A DNA stretch of 29,774 nucleotides, from positions 1 through 29,774 of the forward strand of contig DATMZG010000054.1 of NCBI GenBank assembly GCA_035560415.1, read 5' to 3'. This DNA is from DATMXT01 sp035560415 (GTDB taxonomy: Bacteria > Bacillota > Clostridia > Oscillospirales > Feifaniaceae). The position numbers were made by a program, and so were the translations under genes. Numbering within the stretch: the stretch's first letter is position 1; the number at the start of each line of letters is the position of its first letter. Below, piece after piece: positions 1 through 7,456 of the stretch. The notes under the pieces are model-generated. The model saw only the letters and a program-made list of their open reading frames with translations. It was not told where the DNA came from and did no database searches.

Positions 1-2246
1 GGCCCCTGTCTACACAGGGGGGGCCGCAGGGGGGGCCGCAAGGTGCGCCCCGCCCGCAGCAGGGCCAGTTTGACCGGCGCCCCGCGCCCTCTCAGCAAGG
101 TCAGCGCCCGCCCTATCAGCAGGGCCAGCGCCCGCCTTATCAGCAGGGTCAGTCCGGATTTCGCCCCGCGGGGCAGCCCGGCCAGTTTGACCGGCGCCCG
201 GCGCCCGCGCAGCAGGGTCAGCCCGCCGCAAAGAAACCGGCGCCGCCCCCGAGGCCCAAGACGCCGCAGCAGACCACCCGCCGCGAGGGCGTTCGCGTGG
301 TCGACACCCGCAGCAGCCAGGTCGACCTCTCCAAGTTTGACGAGCGCTTTGCCGAAATGGCGCCTGAGCGCTCCCGCAACATCGGCGGCGGCAAGCAGCG
401 TTTCAAAAAGAATCCCGCCCAACGCCCGGCTCCCTTCCAAAAGCGGGAGACCGAGGCCGAGAAGCTGCGCCGGCTGGCGCTTGAAAAGGCCCGGCGCGCC
501 CCCCTCAACATCACGATTCCGGACGAGATCGTCGTCAGCGAGCTCGCCACCCGCTTAAAGAAGACCAACGCCGACGTCGTCAAAAAGCTCTTTCTCATGG
601 GCTCGATGCTGACGGCCAACGACACCATCGACTACGACACGGCAGCCCTTGTGGCCGAGGAGTTCGGCGCAAGGTACACCCGCGAGGTCGTCGTCACGAT
701 TGAGGAGCAGCTCATTGACGTCAGCGCCGACAGCGAGGCCGACCTTCAGCCCCGCAGCCCGGTCGTCGTCGTCATGGGCCACGTCGACCACGGCAAGACC
801 TCGCTGCTCGACGCCATCCGCAACACCCATGTGACGGCCGGCGAGGCCGGCGGCATCACGCAGCACATCGGCGCCTACAAAGTCGAGGCGGCCGGCCGCG
901 AAATCACTTTCCTCGACACCCCCGGCCACGCGGCTTTCACCTCTATGCGGGCCCGGGGCGCCAACGTCACCGACATCGCCATTCTGGTCATTGCGGCCGA
1001 CGACGGCATCATGCCCCAGACCGTCGAGGCCATCAACCATGCCAAGGCGGCGGGCGTCGCCATCATCGTGGCCATCAACAAAATCGACAAGCCGCAGGCC
1101 GACGTCGAGCGGGTCAAGCAAGAGCTGACCGAGTACGAGCTGGTCCCCGAGGAGTGGGGCGGCGACGTCATCTGCGTGCCGGTCTCGGCCGTGACCCACG
1201 AGGGCATCGACACCCTGCTCGACATGGTGCTGCTGACGGCCGACGTCAAGGAGCTGCGGGCAAACCCCGGCCGCCGCGGACTTGGCACCGTCATTGAAGC
1301 CCGGCTTGACAAGGGCCGCGGCGCCGTCGCCACCCTGCTCGTGCAAAACGGCACGCTGCACACCGGCGACATCATCATCGCCGGCACCGCGGTCGGCCGC
1401 GTGCGCGCCATGAACGACGACAAGGGGCAGCGCATCGAGGACGCCGGCCCCTCGACGCCGGTCGAGGTCATCGGCCTCGCCGAAGTCCCGCAGGCGGGCG
1501 ACCTGTTCTACGCCGTCGAGGACGAAAAAATGGCGCGGGAGCTGGCCGAGCAGCGGCGCAACGAGGAGCGGGCCTCCCAGGTCAAGACCACGAAAGTCTC
1601 GCTCGACGACCTCTTCAGCCAGATTCAGGAGGGCAGCGTCAAGGAGCTGGGCCTCATTGTCAAGGCCGACGTGCAGGGCTCGGCCGAGGCCGTCAAGACC
1701 TCGCTTGAAAAGCTCTCGAACGACGAGGTCAAAGTGCGGGTCATCCACAGCGGGGTCGGCGCCATCACCGGCAGCGACCTCATGCTGGCCGAGGCCTCCC
1801 GCGCCATCGTCATCGGCTTCAACGTCCGCCCCGACGCCGCCATCCGCGAGGACGCGGCTGAAAAGGGCGTCGACATCCGCACTTACCGCATCATTTACGA
1901 GTGCATTGAGGAGATGGAGGCCGCGCTCAAGGGCATGCTGGCCCCCAAGAGCCGCGAGGTCATTTACGGCCACGCCGAAGTGCGCGCCACTTACAAGGTG
2001 TCGGGCGTCGGCACCATCGGCGGCTGCTATGTGACAAACGGAAAAATTGTCAGGGGCGCACTTGCCCGCGTGCTGCGTGACAGCGTGGTCATTGCGGATA
2101 CTAAGATCGACTCGCTCAAACGCTTTAAGGACGACGCCAAAGAGGTCCAGCAGGGCTTCGAGTGCGGCGTGCAGCTTGAGCGCTTCAACGATATCAAGGA
2201 AGGCGACGTCATCGAGGCCTATACCGTTGAGGAGTACAGGGACTGA
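1..2246 (+). CDS. infB: Translation initiation factor IF-2, 5'-truncated by window edge
   Basis: GTPase that places initiator fMet-tRNA on the 30S subunit and promotes 50S joining. The gene is open from the window edge (first full codon at base 3) to the stop at 2246, about 747 visible residues. Order seen: a low-complexity Q/G/P/R-rich N-terminal tail with QGQRPPYQ-type repeats (about 3-240), an IF2_N-type helical domain (about 500-670), then the G domain with GHVDHGKT (777-800), DTPGH (915-929) and NKID (1077-1088), followed by the domain II and C-terminal fMet-tRNA binding regions. The true start lies upstream; the Met at 297 is internal, because the same frame continues to base 3. It heads the infB-rbfA-nrnA-truB-ribF run. 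Identification is near certain. Confidence 0.98.
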   Translation, partial: PLSTQGGPQGGPQGAPRPQQGQFDRRPAPSQQGQRPPYQQGQRPPYQQGQSGFRPAGQPGQFDRRPAPAQQGQPAAKKPAPPPRPKTPQQTTRREGVRVVDTRSSQVDLSKFDERFAEMAPERSRNIGGGKQRFKKNPAQRPAPFQKRETEAEKLRRLALEKARRAPLNITIPDEIVVSELATRLKKTNADVVKKLFLMGSMLTANDTIDYDTAALVAEEFGARYTREVVVTIEEQLIDVSADSEADLQPRSPVVVVMGHVDHGKTSLLDAIRNTHVTAGEAGGITQHIGAYKVEAAGREITFLDTPGHAAFTSMRARGANVTDIAILVIAADDGIMPQTVEAINHAKAAGVAIIVAINKIDKPQADVERVKQELTEYELVPEEWGGDVICVPVSAVTHEGIDTLLDMVLLTADVKELRANPGRRGLGTVIEARLDKGRGAVATLLVQNGTLHTGDIIIAGTAVGRVRAMNDDKGQRIEDAGPSTPVEVIGLAEVPQAGDLFYAVEDEKMARELAEQRRNEERASQVKTTKVSLDDLFSQIQEGSVKELGLIVKADVQGSAEAVKTSLEKLSNDEVKVRVIHSGVGAITGSDLMLAEASRAIVIGFNVRPDAAIREDAAEKGVDIRTYRIIYECIEEMEAALKGMLAPKSREVIYGHAEVRATYKVSGVGTIGGCYVTNGKIVRGALARVLRDSVVIADTKIDSLKRFKDDAKEVQQGFECGVQLERFNDIKEGDVIEAYTVEEYRD

Positions 2247-2335
2247 CCCTGACGGCGCGGCCGGGACGGGCTTTGCGGTCTCTATGCAAAAAGCGGACAG
2301 GCCCGGCGCTTTTCCCCATCTCGGAGGTAAATAAA

Positions 2336-2689
2336 ATGGCAACACACAGGCGCGACAGAATTAACGAGGAGGTCATGCGGGAGCTGGCCGCCATCATTCG
2401 CGAGCTCAAGGACCCGCGCATACCGGTCATGACAAGCGTTGTCAAAGTGACCGTGACGCCCGACCTCAAGTTTGCGAAGGCCTATATCAGCGTCATGGGC
2501 ACCCCGGAGGCGCAAAAGGACTGCTTAAAGGGGCTCCAGTCGGCCGCCGGCTTCATTCGGCGGGAGATCGCCTCGAGGGTCGGACTGCGGCTGACGCCGG
2601 AGTTCACCTTTGTGCTCGACGATTCGGTCGCCCACGGCGCGCACATCTCGAAGCTCCTCAAAGAACTCGATATTCCGGAGGAATCATGA
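2336..2689 (+). CDS. rbfA: Ribosome-binding factor A
   Basis: Small KH-fold 30S maturation factor that binds near the 5' end of 16S rRNA and is needed for late 30S assembly and cold adaptation. 117 residues, the usual family length. It opens MATHRRDRINEEVMREL and carries the characteristic DPRI and KVTVTPDLKFAKAYISV segments. I chose the ATG at 2336 because CGGAGG lies just upstream and homologues begin there; upstream in-frame codons encode nothing RbfA-like. It follows infB after about 90 nt, and its last four bases (ATGA) overlap nrnA, so the two are translationally coupled. Confidence 0.97.
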   Translation: MATHRRDRINEEVMRELAAIIRELKDPRIPVMTSVVKVTVTPDLKFAKAYISVMGTPEAQKDCLKGLQSAAGFIRREIASRVGLRLTPEFTFVLDDSVAHGAHISKLLKELDIPEES

Positions 2690-3690
2690 CTGAGACGATC
2701 AGCATCGGCTTTCACGGCCCCGAGCCCCTCGCCCCCATTTTGGAGGCGGCGCAGTTCTTAAAGACCCACGACGACTACCTGATTCTCTGCCACCGCAAGC
2801 CCGACGGCGACACGGTCGGAAGCGCATTCGCGCTGCGCGAGGCGCTGCGGCAGATGGGCAAGCGCGCCCAGGTCGGCTGCGCCGACCCCATCACAAGGCG
2901 CTACGACCTCATCACGGGCGGCGAGCGCGAGCCCGCTTTAGACTTTGCGCCCGCCCATTACATCACGGTCGACGTCGCATCCGTTGGGCTGCTGGGCGAA
3001 GAATATACGCATTTGGCCGATAAAATCGATGTGCTCATCGACCACCACCCGAGCTGCACCCGGTTTGGGAAGCTCAACGTCGTCTACCCCTCGACTTCGG
3101 CTGCCGCCGAGGTCGTCTGGCATCTCATCAAACACCTGCCGGTCGAAATGACGAGGACGATTGCCGCCTGCGTATATGTCGGCATCTCGACCGACACCGG
3201 CTGCTTCAAATACTCCAACACCTCCCCCTCCTGCCTGCGGCTTGCCGCCGACATCGCGGAGTTGGGGCTTGAACTCTCGGCCTACAACTATCAGCTTTTC
3301 ATGGTCAAGTCGGCCGCCCGGCTTGCCATGGAGGCCAAGGTCATCTCGACCGCCCGCATGTACCATGACGGGCGCATTTCAGTCGGCGTCATGTCCTTAA
3401 AGGACCGGGAGGAGCTGAAGGCCACTGAGGACGATGTGGACGACCTCGGCTCCATGATGCGGGGCATTGAGGGGGTCGAGGTGGGCCTGCTGCTCAAAGA
3501 GGAGCCCGACGGTACATACAAGGTATCGCTGCGCTCAAACGCGCAGGTCAACGTCTCCAATATCGCCGAAGAGTTCGGGGGCGGCGGACACCGCCGCGCT
3601 GCCGGCTGCACGGTCGACGGCCCGCTTGACAAGGCCGTCGAGGCGCTTGTCAAAGCCGTGCTGCGCGGCTTTCCGGACGAAGGCAAGTGA
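2686..3690 (+). CDS. nrnA: DHH-family oligoribonuclease / pAp phosphatase
   Basis: Cytoplasmic DHH/DHHA1 phosphoesterase that degrades 2-5 nt RNA (nano-RNase) and removes the 3' phosphate from pAp. 334 residues. Metal-binding motifs are in order: HRKPDGDTVGS near residue 36, the TVDVAS aspartate near 95, the name-giving DHH in VLIDHHPS near 116, and STDTG near 167. The C-terminal DHHA1 substrate loop EEFGGGGHRRAAGC is intact near 295. The start overlaps the rbfA stop (ATGA) and the stop overlaps the truB GTG start. The gene lies between rbfA and truB, the standard Firmicute position. pAp is released when phosphopantetheine is transferred to ACP or in sulfate assimilation, a loose functional link to the fab operon in this window. 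Confidence 0.95.
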   Translation: MTETISIGFHGPEPLAPILEAAQFLKTHDDYLILCHRKPDGDTVGSAFALREALRQMGKRAQVGCADPITRRYDLITGGEREPALDFAPAHYITVDVASVGLLGEEYTHLADKIDVLIDHHPSCTRFGKLNVVYPSTSAAAEVVWHLIKHLPVEMTRTIAACVYVGISTDTGCFKYSNTSPSCLRLAADIAELGLELSAYNYQLFMVKSAARLAMEAKVISTARMYHDGRISVGVMSLKDREELKATEDDVDDLGSMMRGIEGVEVGLLLKEEPDGTYKVSLRSNAQVNVSNIAEEFGGGGHRRAAGCTVDGPLDKAVEALVKAVLRGFPDEGK

Positions 3691-4556
3691 GTGCGCCCGC
3701 CCCGCTGACGGGGCTGCTGCTGCTGGACAAGCCGGCCGGCATGTCCTCGCACCGGGCGGTCGCAATTGTCCGAAGGCTTTCGGGCGCCAAAGTCGGCCAC
3801 GCCGGAACCCTTGACCCCATGGCGACGGGGCTGCTCATCCTGCTGCTCGGCAGCGCGACAAAGCTCTCCTCTGAGCTGCTCGAGGGGGATAAAAGCTACT
3901 TTGCGCAGGCGCTGCTCGGCCGTGAGACCGACACCCTCGACACGACCGGCACCACGCTGCAAGAGCGCCCCGTCCATGTGACAAGGGCCCGTCTCGAGGA
4001 GGTTCTCGCAGGATTTCGGGGGCCCATCACCCAGACGCCGCCCATGTACTCGGCCGTCAGCGTGGGCGGGATGCGCATGTACAAGCTGGCCCGCAAAGGG
4101 CTTGAAGTGGAGCGCCCGACCCGCACCGTCATCATATACGAACTTGAACTGCACGCTTTTGAGGGGGACCGGTTTTCCTTTTCGGTCGCCTGCTCAAAGG
4201 GCACCTATATCCGCAGTCTCATTGCCGACGTCGGGGCGGCGCTCGGCTGCGGCGCCTGCATGGAGGCGCTGCGGCGCACCCGCTCGTCCGGCTTTGCCAT
4301 AGAGGACGCACACACGCCCGAAGAGGTCGAGGCCCGCGGGGCTGCGGACCTCCTCATTGCGCCGGAACGCCTCTTTGAGCGCCTGCCCGTCCTTGCCCCG
4401 TCCGAATTTTTCCTGCGGCTCTTGACAGGCGGCCAGTGGGTCGACGGCGCGAAACTTTGCGCAATGGAAGAAAAATACCGGCTCTACGGCGAAAACGGAT
4501 TTATCGGCCTGCTCAAGCGGCGGGATGAAAAATACGGTTTGGTGTGGAGGGTGTAG
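3687..4556 (+). CDS. truB: tRNA pseudouridine-55 synthase
   Basis: Isomerises U55 in the T-loop of tRNAs to pseudouridine. 289 residues from a GTG start that overlaps the nrnA stop (GTGA). The catalytic aspartate is Asp43 in GHAGTLDPMATGLL. The downstream PPMYSAVSVGGMRMYKLARKG and SKGTYIRSLIADVG blocks are also family signatures. The N-terminal LLLDKPAGMSSH segment is typical. The start codon is unusual (GTG), but coupling to nrnA and homology of the N-terminus support it. The next gene follows after 2 nt. Confidence 0.97.
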   Translation: MSAPAPLTGLLLLDKPAGMSSHRAVAIVRRLSGAKVGHAGTLDPMATGLLILLLGSATKLSSELLEGDKSYFAQALLGRETDTLDTTGTTLQERPVHVTRARLEEVLAGFRGPITQTPPMYSAVSVGGMRMYKLARKGLEVERPTRTVIIYELELHAFEGDRFSFSVACSKGTYIRSLIADVGAALGCGACMEALRRTRSSGFAIEDAHTPEEVEARGAADLLIAPERLFERLPVLAPSEFFLRLLTGGQWVDGAKLCAMEEKYRLYGENGFIGLLKRRDEKYGLVWRV

Positions 4557-4558
4557 AA

Positions 4559-5071
4559 ATGAAAAGTTTTTTTATGAAGACAGACCGGCTCGGCTTTTCC
4601 GAGTGGGAGCCGGCCGACCTTGAACTTGCGAGGCTGCTCTGGGGGGACCCCGCCGTCAGCCGCTACATCTGCGCCGCCGGCGTCTTTACGCCGGCAGAGA
4701 TTGAAAAACGGCTTGCGACAGAGTGCTCAAACGGCCTTGCGGTGCACATGCAGTACTGGCCCATTTTCCTACTTACGACGGGCGAGCTTGTCGGCTGCTG
4801 CGGACTGCGTCCGCACGGTGAGGAGGGCCTTGAACTCGGCTTTCACCTGCTGCCTGACTTTTGGGCCATGGGGCTTGCGAGCGAGGCCGGGGCCGCCGCC
4901 ATCCGCTACGCCAAGGACAATTTTCCCGGCCGGCCCATTTACGCCGGGCACCATCCGCAAAACAAGGCTTCCTCCCGCGTGCTCGAAAAGCTCGGCTTCT
5001 CCTTTGTCGACACCCAGTTTTACCCCCCGACCGGGCTCATGCACCCAACATACATCTTGAGGCAGGTTTAA
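4559..5071 (+). CDS. GNAT-family N-acetyltransferase, RimJ/RimL-like
   Basis: Predicted acetyl-CoA-dependent acetyltransferase of about 170 residues; the substrate is unknown. It begins like RimJ/RimL-type enzymes (TDRLGFSEWEPADLELARLL). It has a strand pattern ending in GLASEAGAAAIRYA, where the acetyl-CoA-binding loop would lie, and the typical HHPQNKASSRVLEKLGF C-terminal motif. I prefer the ATG at 4559, because GGAGG at 4546-4550 sits 8 nt before it. An in-frame GTG at 4544 would overlap truB and swallow that site. The gene is inserted between truB and ribF, which are usually adjacent, so it is co-transcribed with them; a role in translation or flavin metabolism is not implied by sequence. 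It could acetylate a protein N-terminus or a small molecule. Confidence 0.88.
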   Translation: MKSFFMKTDRLGFSEWEPADLELARLLWGDPAVSRYICAAGVFTPAEIEKRLATECSNGLAVHMQYWPIFLLTTGELVGCCGLRPHGEEGLELGFHLLPDFWAMGLASEAGAAAIRYAKDNFPGRPIYAGHHPQNKASSRVLEKLGFSFVDTQFYPPTGLMHPTYILRQV

Positions 5072-5075
5072 CTTC

Positions 5076-5996
5076 ATGCAGGTAGTCAACATCGCGCAAT
5101 ACGTCAATAATGGGCCCGTCGTGGCGGCCCTCGGCAACTTCGACGGGGTCCACCGCGGACACCAGTCGCTCTTAGCCGAGACCGTGCGGCTGGCCCGTGC
5201 GCTTGGCGCCACCCCCATTGTCTACACCTTTTCGAGCCACCCGGCAAACGTTTTGGCCGGGCGCATCGTCGCGCCCTCCATCACGACAAACGCCGAGCGG
5301 CTGGAGCTCTTTGAGCGGCTTGGCATCGAGATGACGGTCATGGACCCCTTTAAGCCCGAGACCGCCTCTTTGGCGCCGGGCAGCTTTATAGAGCACCTGC
5401 TCTTTGAGCGGCTCGGGTGCGTCGGCGTGGTCTGCGGCTTCCACTACCATTTCGGGGCCAGAGGCGCGGGGGACGCCGCCCTCATACAGATGCTCTGCAA
5501 TGAGCTCGGCATGGAGGCCTCCGTCATGCCGCCGGTGCTGCAGGACCGGCGGGTCATCAGCTCGACCTGGATTCGGGAGTGCGTCGTCACCGGCAACGTC
5601 GGCAAGGCGGCCGAGCTCATGGGGCACCCGTATATGCTGCGGGCGACCGTCGTGCCGGGGCAGCATCTGGGCGCAAGGCTTGGCATTCCGACCATGAACC
5701 AGTGGTTCCCGGAGGAGAAGCTCCAGCCGGCCCGCGGCGTCTACTGCACCTCGGTCGCGGTCGACGGCGTGACCTACGCCGGCGCCACCAATGTCGGGAC
5801 AAGGCCGACCGTGTCGGGAGAGGGCGTCAACGCCGAGACCCACCTGCTCGGCTTTTCGGGCGACCTCTACGGCAGGGAGCTGGAAATTCAATTTTTGCGC
5901 AAAATCAGGGATGAGCGCAAATTCGAAAACGTCGAGGCGCTGCGCCTTCAGCTTGAAAAGGACGTGGCCCGCTGCGCGTCGCTTCAAAAACGGTAA
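5076..5996 (+). CDS. ribF: Bifunctional riboflavin kinase / FAD synthetase
   Basis: Makes FMN from riboflavin and FAD from FMN. 306 residues. The N-terminal nucleotidyltransferase domain has ALGNFDGVHRGHQ (residues about 18-30) and the ISSTWIRE motif near 165. The C-terminal flavokinase domain begins at about 185 and contains GIPTMNQ, GVYCTSV and NVGTRPTV. The ATG at 5076 lies 4 nt after the GNAT stop, without a strong Shine-Dalgarno, so coupled translation is likely. It is the last gene of the infB-type cluster before a 102-nt spacer with RNA structure. Identification is very secure. Confidence 0.96.
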   Translation: MQVVNIAQYVNNGPVVAALGNFDGVHRGHQSLLAETVRLARALGATPIVYTFSSHPANVLAGRIVAPSITTNAERLELFERLGIEMTVMDPFKPETASLAPGSFIEHLLFERLGCVGVVCGFHYHFGARGAGDAALIQMLCNELGMEASVMPPVLQDRRVISSTWIRECVVTGNVGKAAELMGHPYMLRATVVPGQHLGARLGIPTMNQWFPEEKLQPARGVYCTSVAVDGVTYAGATNVGTRPTVSGEGVNAETHLLGFSGDLYGRELEIQFLRKIRDERKFENVEALRLQLEKDVARCASLQKR

Positions 5997-6032
5997 TCCG
6001 TGCGGTCCCGGGCCAACCCTTTGTGACACGGT

Positions 6033-6081
6033 CTGTTGGGGCAGTGCGTCTGCCCTTCGGATACATCCGACAAGCCAACAG
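6033..6081 (+). promoter_or_regulatory. Candidate three-way-junction RNA leader before the crotonase gene
   Basis: Three perfect stems nest in 49 nt. The outer stem is CTGTTGG (6033-6039) with CCAACAG (6075-6081). Hairpin 1 is GGCAG (6040-6044) with CTGCC (6050-6054). Hairpin 2 is TCGGAT (6057-6062) with ATCCGA (6065-6070). The structure ends just before the ribosome-binding site AAAGGAG (6085-6091) of the next gene. An upstream CCAAC (6013-6017) could compete for GTTGG, so two folds are possible. I match it to no known riboswitch class. The stems are seen in the sequence; the regulatory role is inference. Confidence 0.45.
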
Positions 6082-6098
6082 CAGAAAGGAGCAGGTCA

Positions 6099-6944
6099 AT
6101 GGAGTACGAGAATTTCACCCTGAACATCAAAGACAAGGTGGCCATTTTAAAGCTGAGCCGCCCTGAGCAGGCCAACGCCCTCAAAATCAACGCGCTGGAG
6201 GAGTTCGCCGCCGCCCTTGAATCGGTCCGGGACAATGAGGAAGTCTGTTCAGTGCTGCTCTACGGCGCCGGCAAGCACTTCTGCGCCGGAAACGACGTGG
6301 CCGAGCGGGCCTTCTCCGAAAAGGCCAAGGCCCGTCAGAACTATCTGTCCCAGTGGGAGGATTTCCAGCAGCGGCACGTCTATGAGACGTATATTTACAG
6401 TTTCCCCAAGCCCACAGTGGCCGCTGTGCACGGCTCCTGTCTCGGGGCCGGAATGGAGCTCATTTCGCTCTTTGACTTTGTCATCGCCTCCGAGGACGCG
6501 AAATTCGGCCTGCCCGAAATGCGCATGAGCATCGTGCCCCTCACCCGGCTGGCCTTTGCCTACAACCAGCTGCGCTTTGTCAAGGAGATGGTCATGACCG
6601 GCGAAAACGTGACCGTGGACAGGGCCTATCAGATGGGGCTCATCAACCACATCGTCCCGAGGGAGAATCTCATGGACGAGGCCATGATTTTAGCCCGCAA
6701 GCTGGCCCTCATGCCGCCCGAGACCATGCGCGTCGCCAAGGAGGCCTTTAACCGCGTCAACCAGATGGCGGGCTACGACATCATCTCGAAAGAGGGACAG
6801 GGCTTCCTCGTACACAGCCTCCAGTACCCCACCTGGATGAGGCAGCAGTACAACGCCATCGGAAAAGAGCAGGGCCCCGGCGCCGCTTTCAAATGGCAAA
6901 AAGAGTATTTTGCGCAGGCCGAAAAGCCCTTTGAGGAGCAGTAA
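6099..6944 (+). CDS. Enoyl-CoA hydratase/isomerase family protein (crotonase fold)
   Basis: 281-residue crotonase-fold protein that probably hydrates or isomerises an acyl-CoA; the substrate is unknown. The oxyanion-hole segments (FCAGNDV and GSCLGAGMEL) are present. Both acidic positions used by true enoyl-CoA hydratases are visible: Glu in GAGMEL and Glu in GLPEMRMSIVP. The ATG at 6099 has AAAGGAG at 6085-6091; an earlier in-frame start would run through the leader hairpins. No beta-oxidation partner (thiolase, acyl-CoA dehydrogenase) lies near, and it stands between ribF and rpsO, where Firmicutes normally have nothing. It is unlike its paralogue at 12721-13491, which lacks one of the glutamates. 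The specific reaction should not be assigned from sequence alone. Confidence 0.88.
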   Translation: MEYENFTLNIKDKVAILKLSRPEQANALKINALEEFAAALESVRDNEEVCSVLLYGAGKHFCAGNDVAERAFSEKAKARQNYLSQWEDFQQRHVYETYIYSFPKPTVAAVHGSCLGAGMELISLFDFVIASEDAKFGLPEMRMSIVPLTRLAFAYNQLRFVKEMVMTGENVTVDRAYQMGLINHIVPRENLMDEAMILARKLALMPPETMRVAKEAFNRVNQMAGYDIISKEGQGFLVHSLQYPTWMRQQYNAIGKEQGPGAAFKWQKEYFAQAEKPFEEQ

Positions 6945-7010
6945 GGCGGCGCAGGTTTATTTTTCCGCCGTCGGGGCGCAAATACCCTTGATTTTGCCGT
7001 GAAAAATGCG

Positions 7011-7039
7011 TTGACAGCCCGGCAAAATTATGATATTCT
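7011..7039 (+). promoter_or_regulatory. Sigma-A promoter of rpsO
   Basis: TTGACA (7011-7016), a 17-nt spacer, then TATTCT (7034-7039). The predicted start near 7046 gives an 80-90 nt leader. The -35 box is consensus and the spacing ideal. Confidence 0.85.
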
Positions 7040-7054
7040 ATTACAGTCGACCCG

Positions 7055-7100
7055 AGGCGCGGTGACGAACTTCACCGCTTCGCAGCTGCGCCTTGCGGTG
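7055..7100 (+). promoter_or_regulatory. Structured rpsO leader, candidate S15 autoregulatory site
   Basis: AGGCGC (7055-7060) can pair with GCGCCT (7088-7093) around an inner hairpin GGTGA (7061-7065)/TCACC (7072-7076). Alternatively CACCGC (7073-7078) can pair with a second copy of GCGGTG (7095-7100) instead of the first (7059-7064). Ribosomal protein S15 represses its own mRNA through leader structures in several bacteria, but these structures differ between phyla. The competing pairings are visible; their role here is inferred. Confidence 0.5.
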
Positions 7101-7131
7101 TCTGAAATTTTTTATGAGGTGAAAAAAGACC

Positions 7132-7392
7132 ATGATCCGTGAAAAGAGCGAAATCATCGGCGACTACAAGCTGCACGAGACCGACACCGGCTCTCCCGAA
7201 GTGCAGATTGCCATGCTGACCGAGCGCATCAACCATCTCAACGAGCACCTGAAGCTCAACAAGAAGGACCACCATTCCCGCCGCGGCCTCTTCAAGATGG
7301 TCGGCCAGCGCAGAAGGCTGCTCAACTATCTGACCAAGACCGACATCAACCGGTACCGCGCGATTGTCGACAAGCTCGGCCTGCGCAAATAA
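7132..7392 (+). CDS. rpsO: 30S ribosomal protein S15
   Basis: Primary 16S rRNA-binding protein of the small subunit platform; it also takes part in bridge B4 to 23S rRNA. 86 residues, full length. The core TGSPEVQIAMLTERI and the H/K-rich LKLNKKDHHSRRGL motif are diagnostic. Translation starts at ATG 7132 after GAGGTG. The gene is monocistronic here: it has its own promoter, a structured leader, and a terminator 10 nt after the stop. The pnp gene that often follows rpsO is absent. Confidence 0.98.
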   Translation: MIREKSEIIGDYKLHETDTGSPEVQIAMLTERINHLNEHLKLNKKDHHSRRGLFKMVGQRRRLLNYLTKTDINRYRAIVDKLGLRK

Positions 7393-7401
7393 ACTCAAAA
7401 T

Positions 7402-7432
7402 AAAAGTCGCCCCAATTGGGGCGGCTTTTTTT
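7402..7432 (+). terminator. Bidirectional intrinsic terminator, rpsO / mecA-like
   Basis: A 12-bp stem at 7402-7413/7418-7429 (AAAAGTCGCCCC with GGGGCGGCTTTT, one T-G wobble) encloses an AATT loop and runs into seven Ts (7426-7432). On the minus strand the stem is followed by TTTTATTTT. It therefore serves both converging genes. Confidence 0.93.
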
Positions 7433-7456
7433 AGGGAGATTTCTATGTAAAGTTCC

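Noticed and set aside
555..2345. Long open frame on the minus strand opposite infB
   Set aside because: A by-product of GC-rich codon usage in infB. The product has no recognisable domain and the plus strand is unquestionably infB.
3291..4154. Minus-strand open frame across nrnA and truB
   Set aside because: Crosses two well-defined genes and reads as a composition artefact.
6033..6081. Hammerhead or other self-cleaving ribozyme
   Set aside because: The three-way junction is present, but the conserved CUGAUGA and GAAA core bases are absent.
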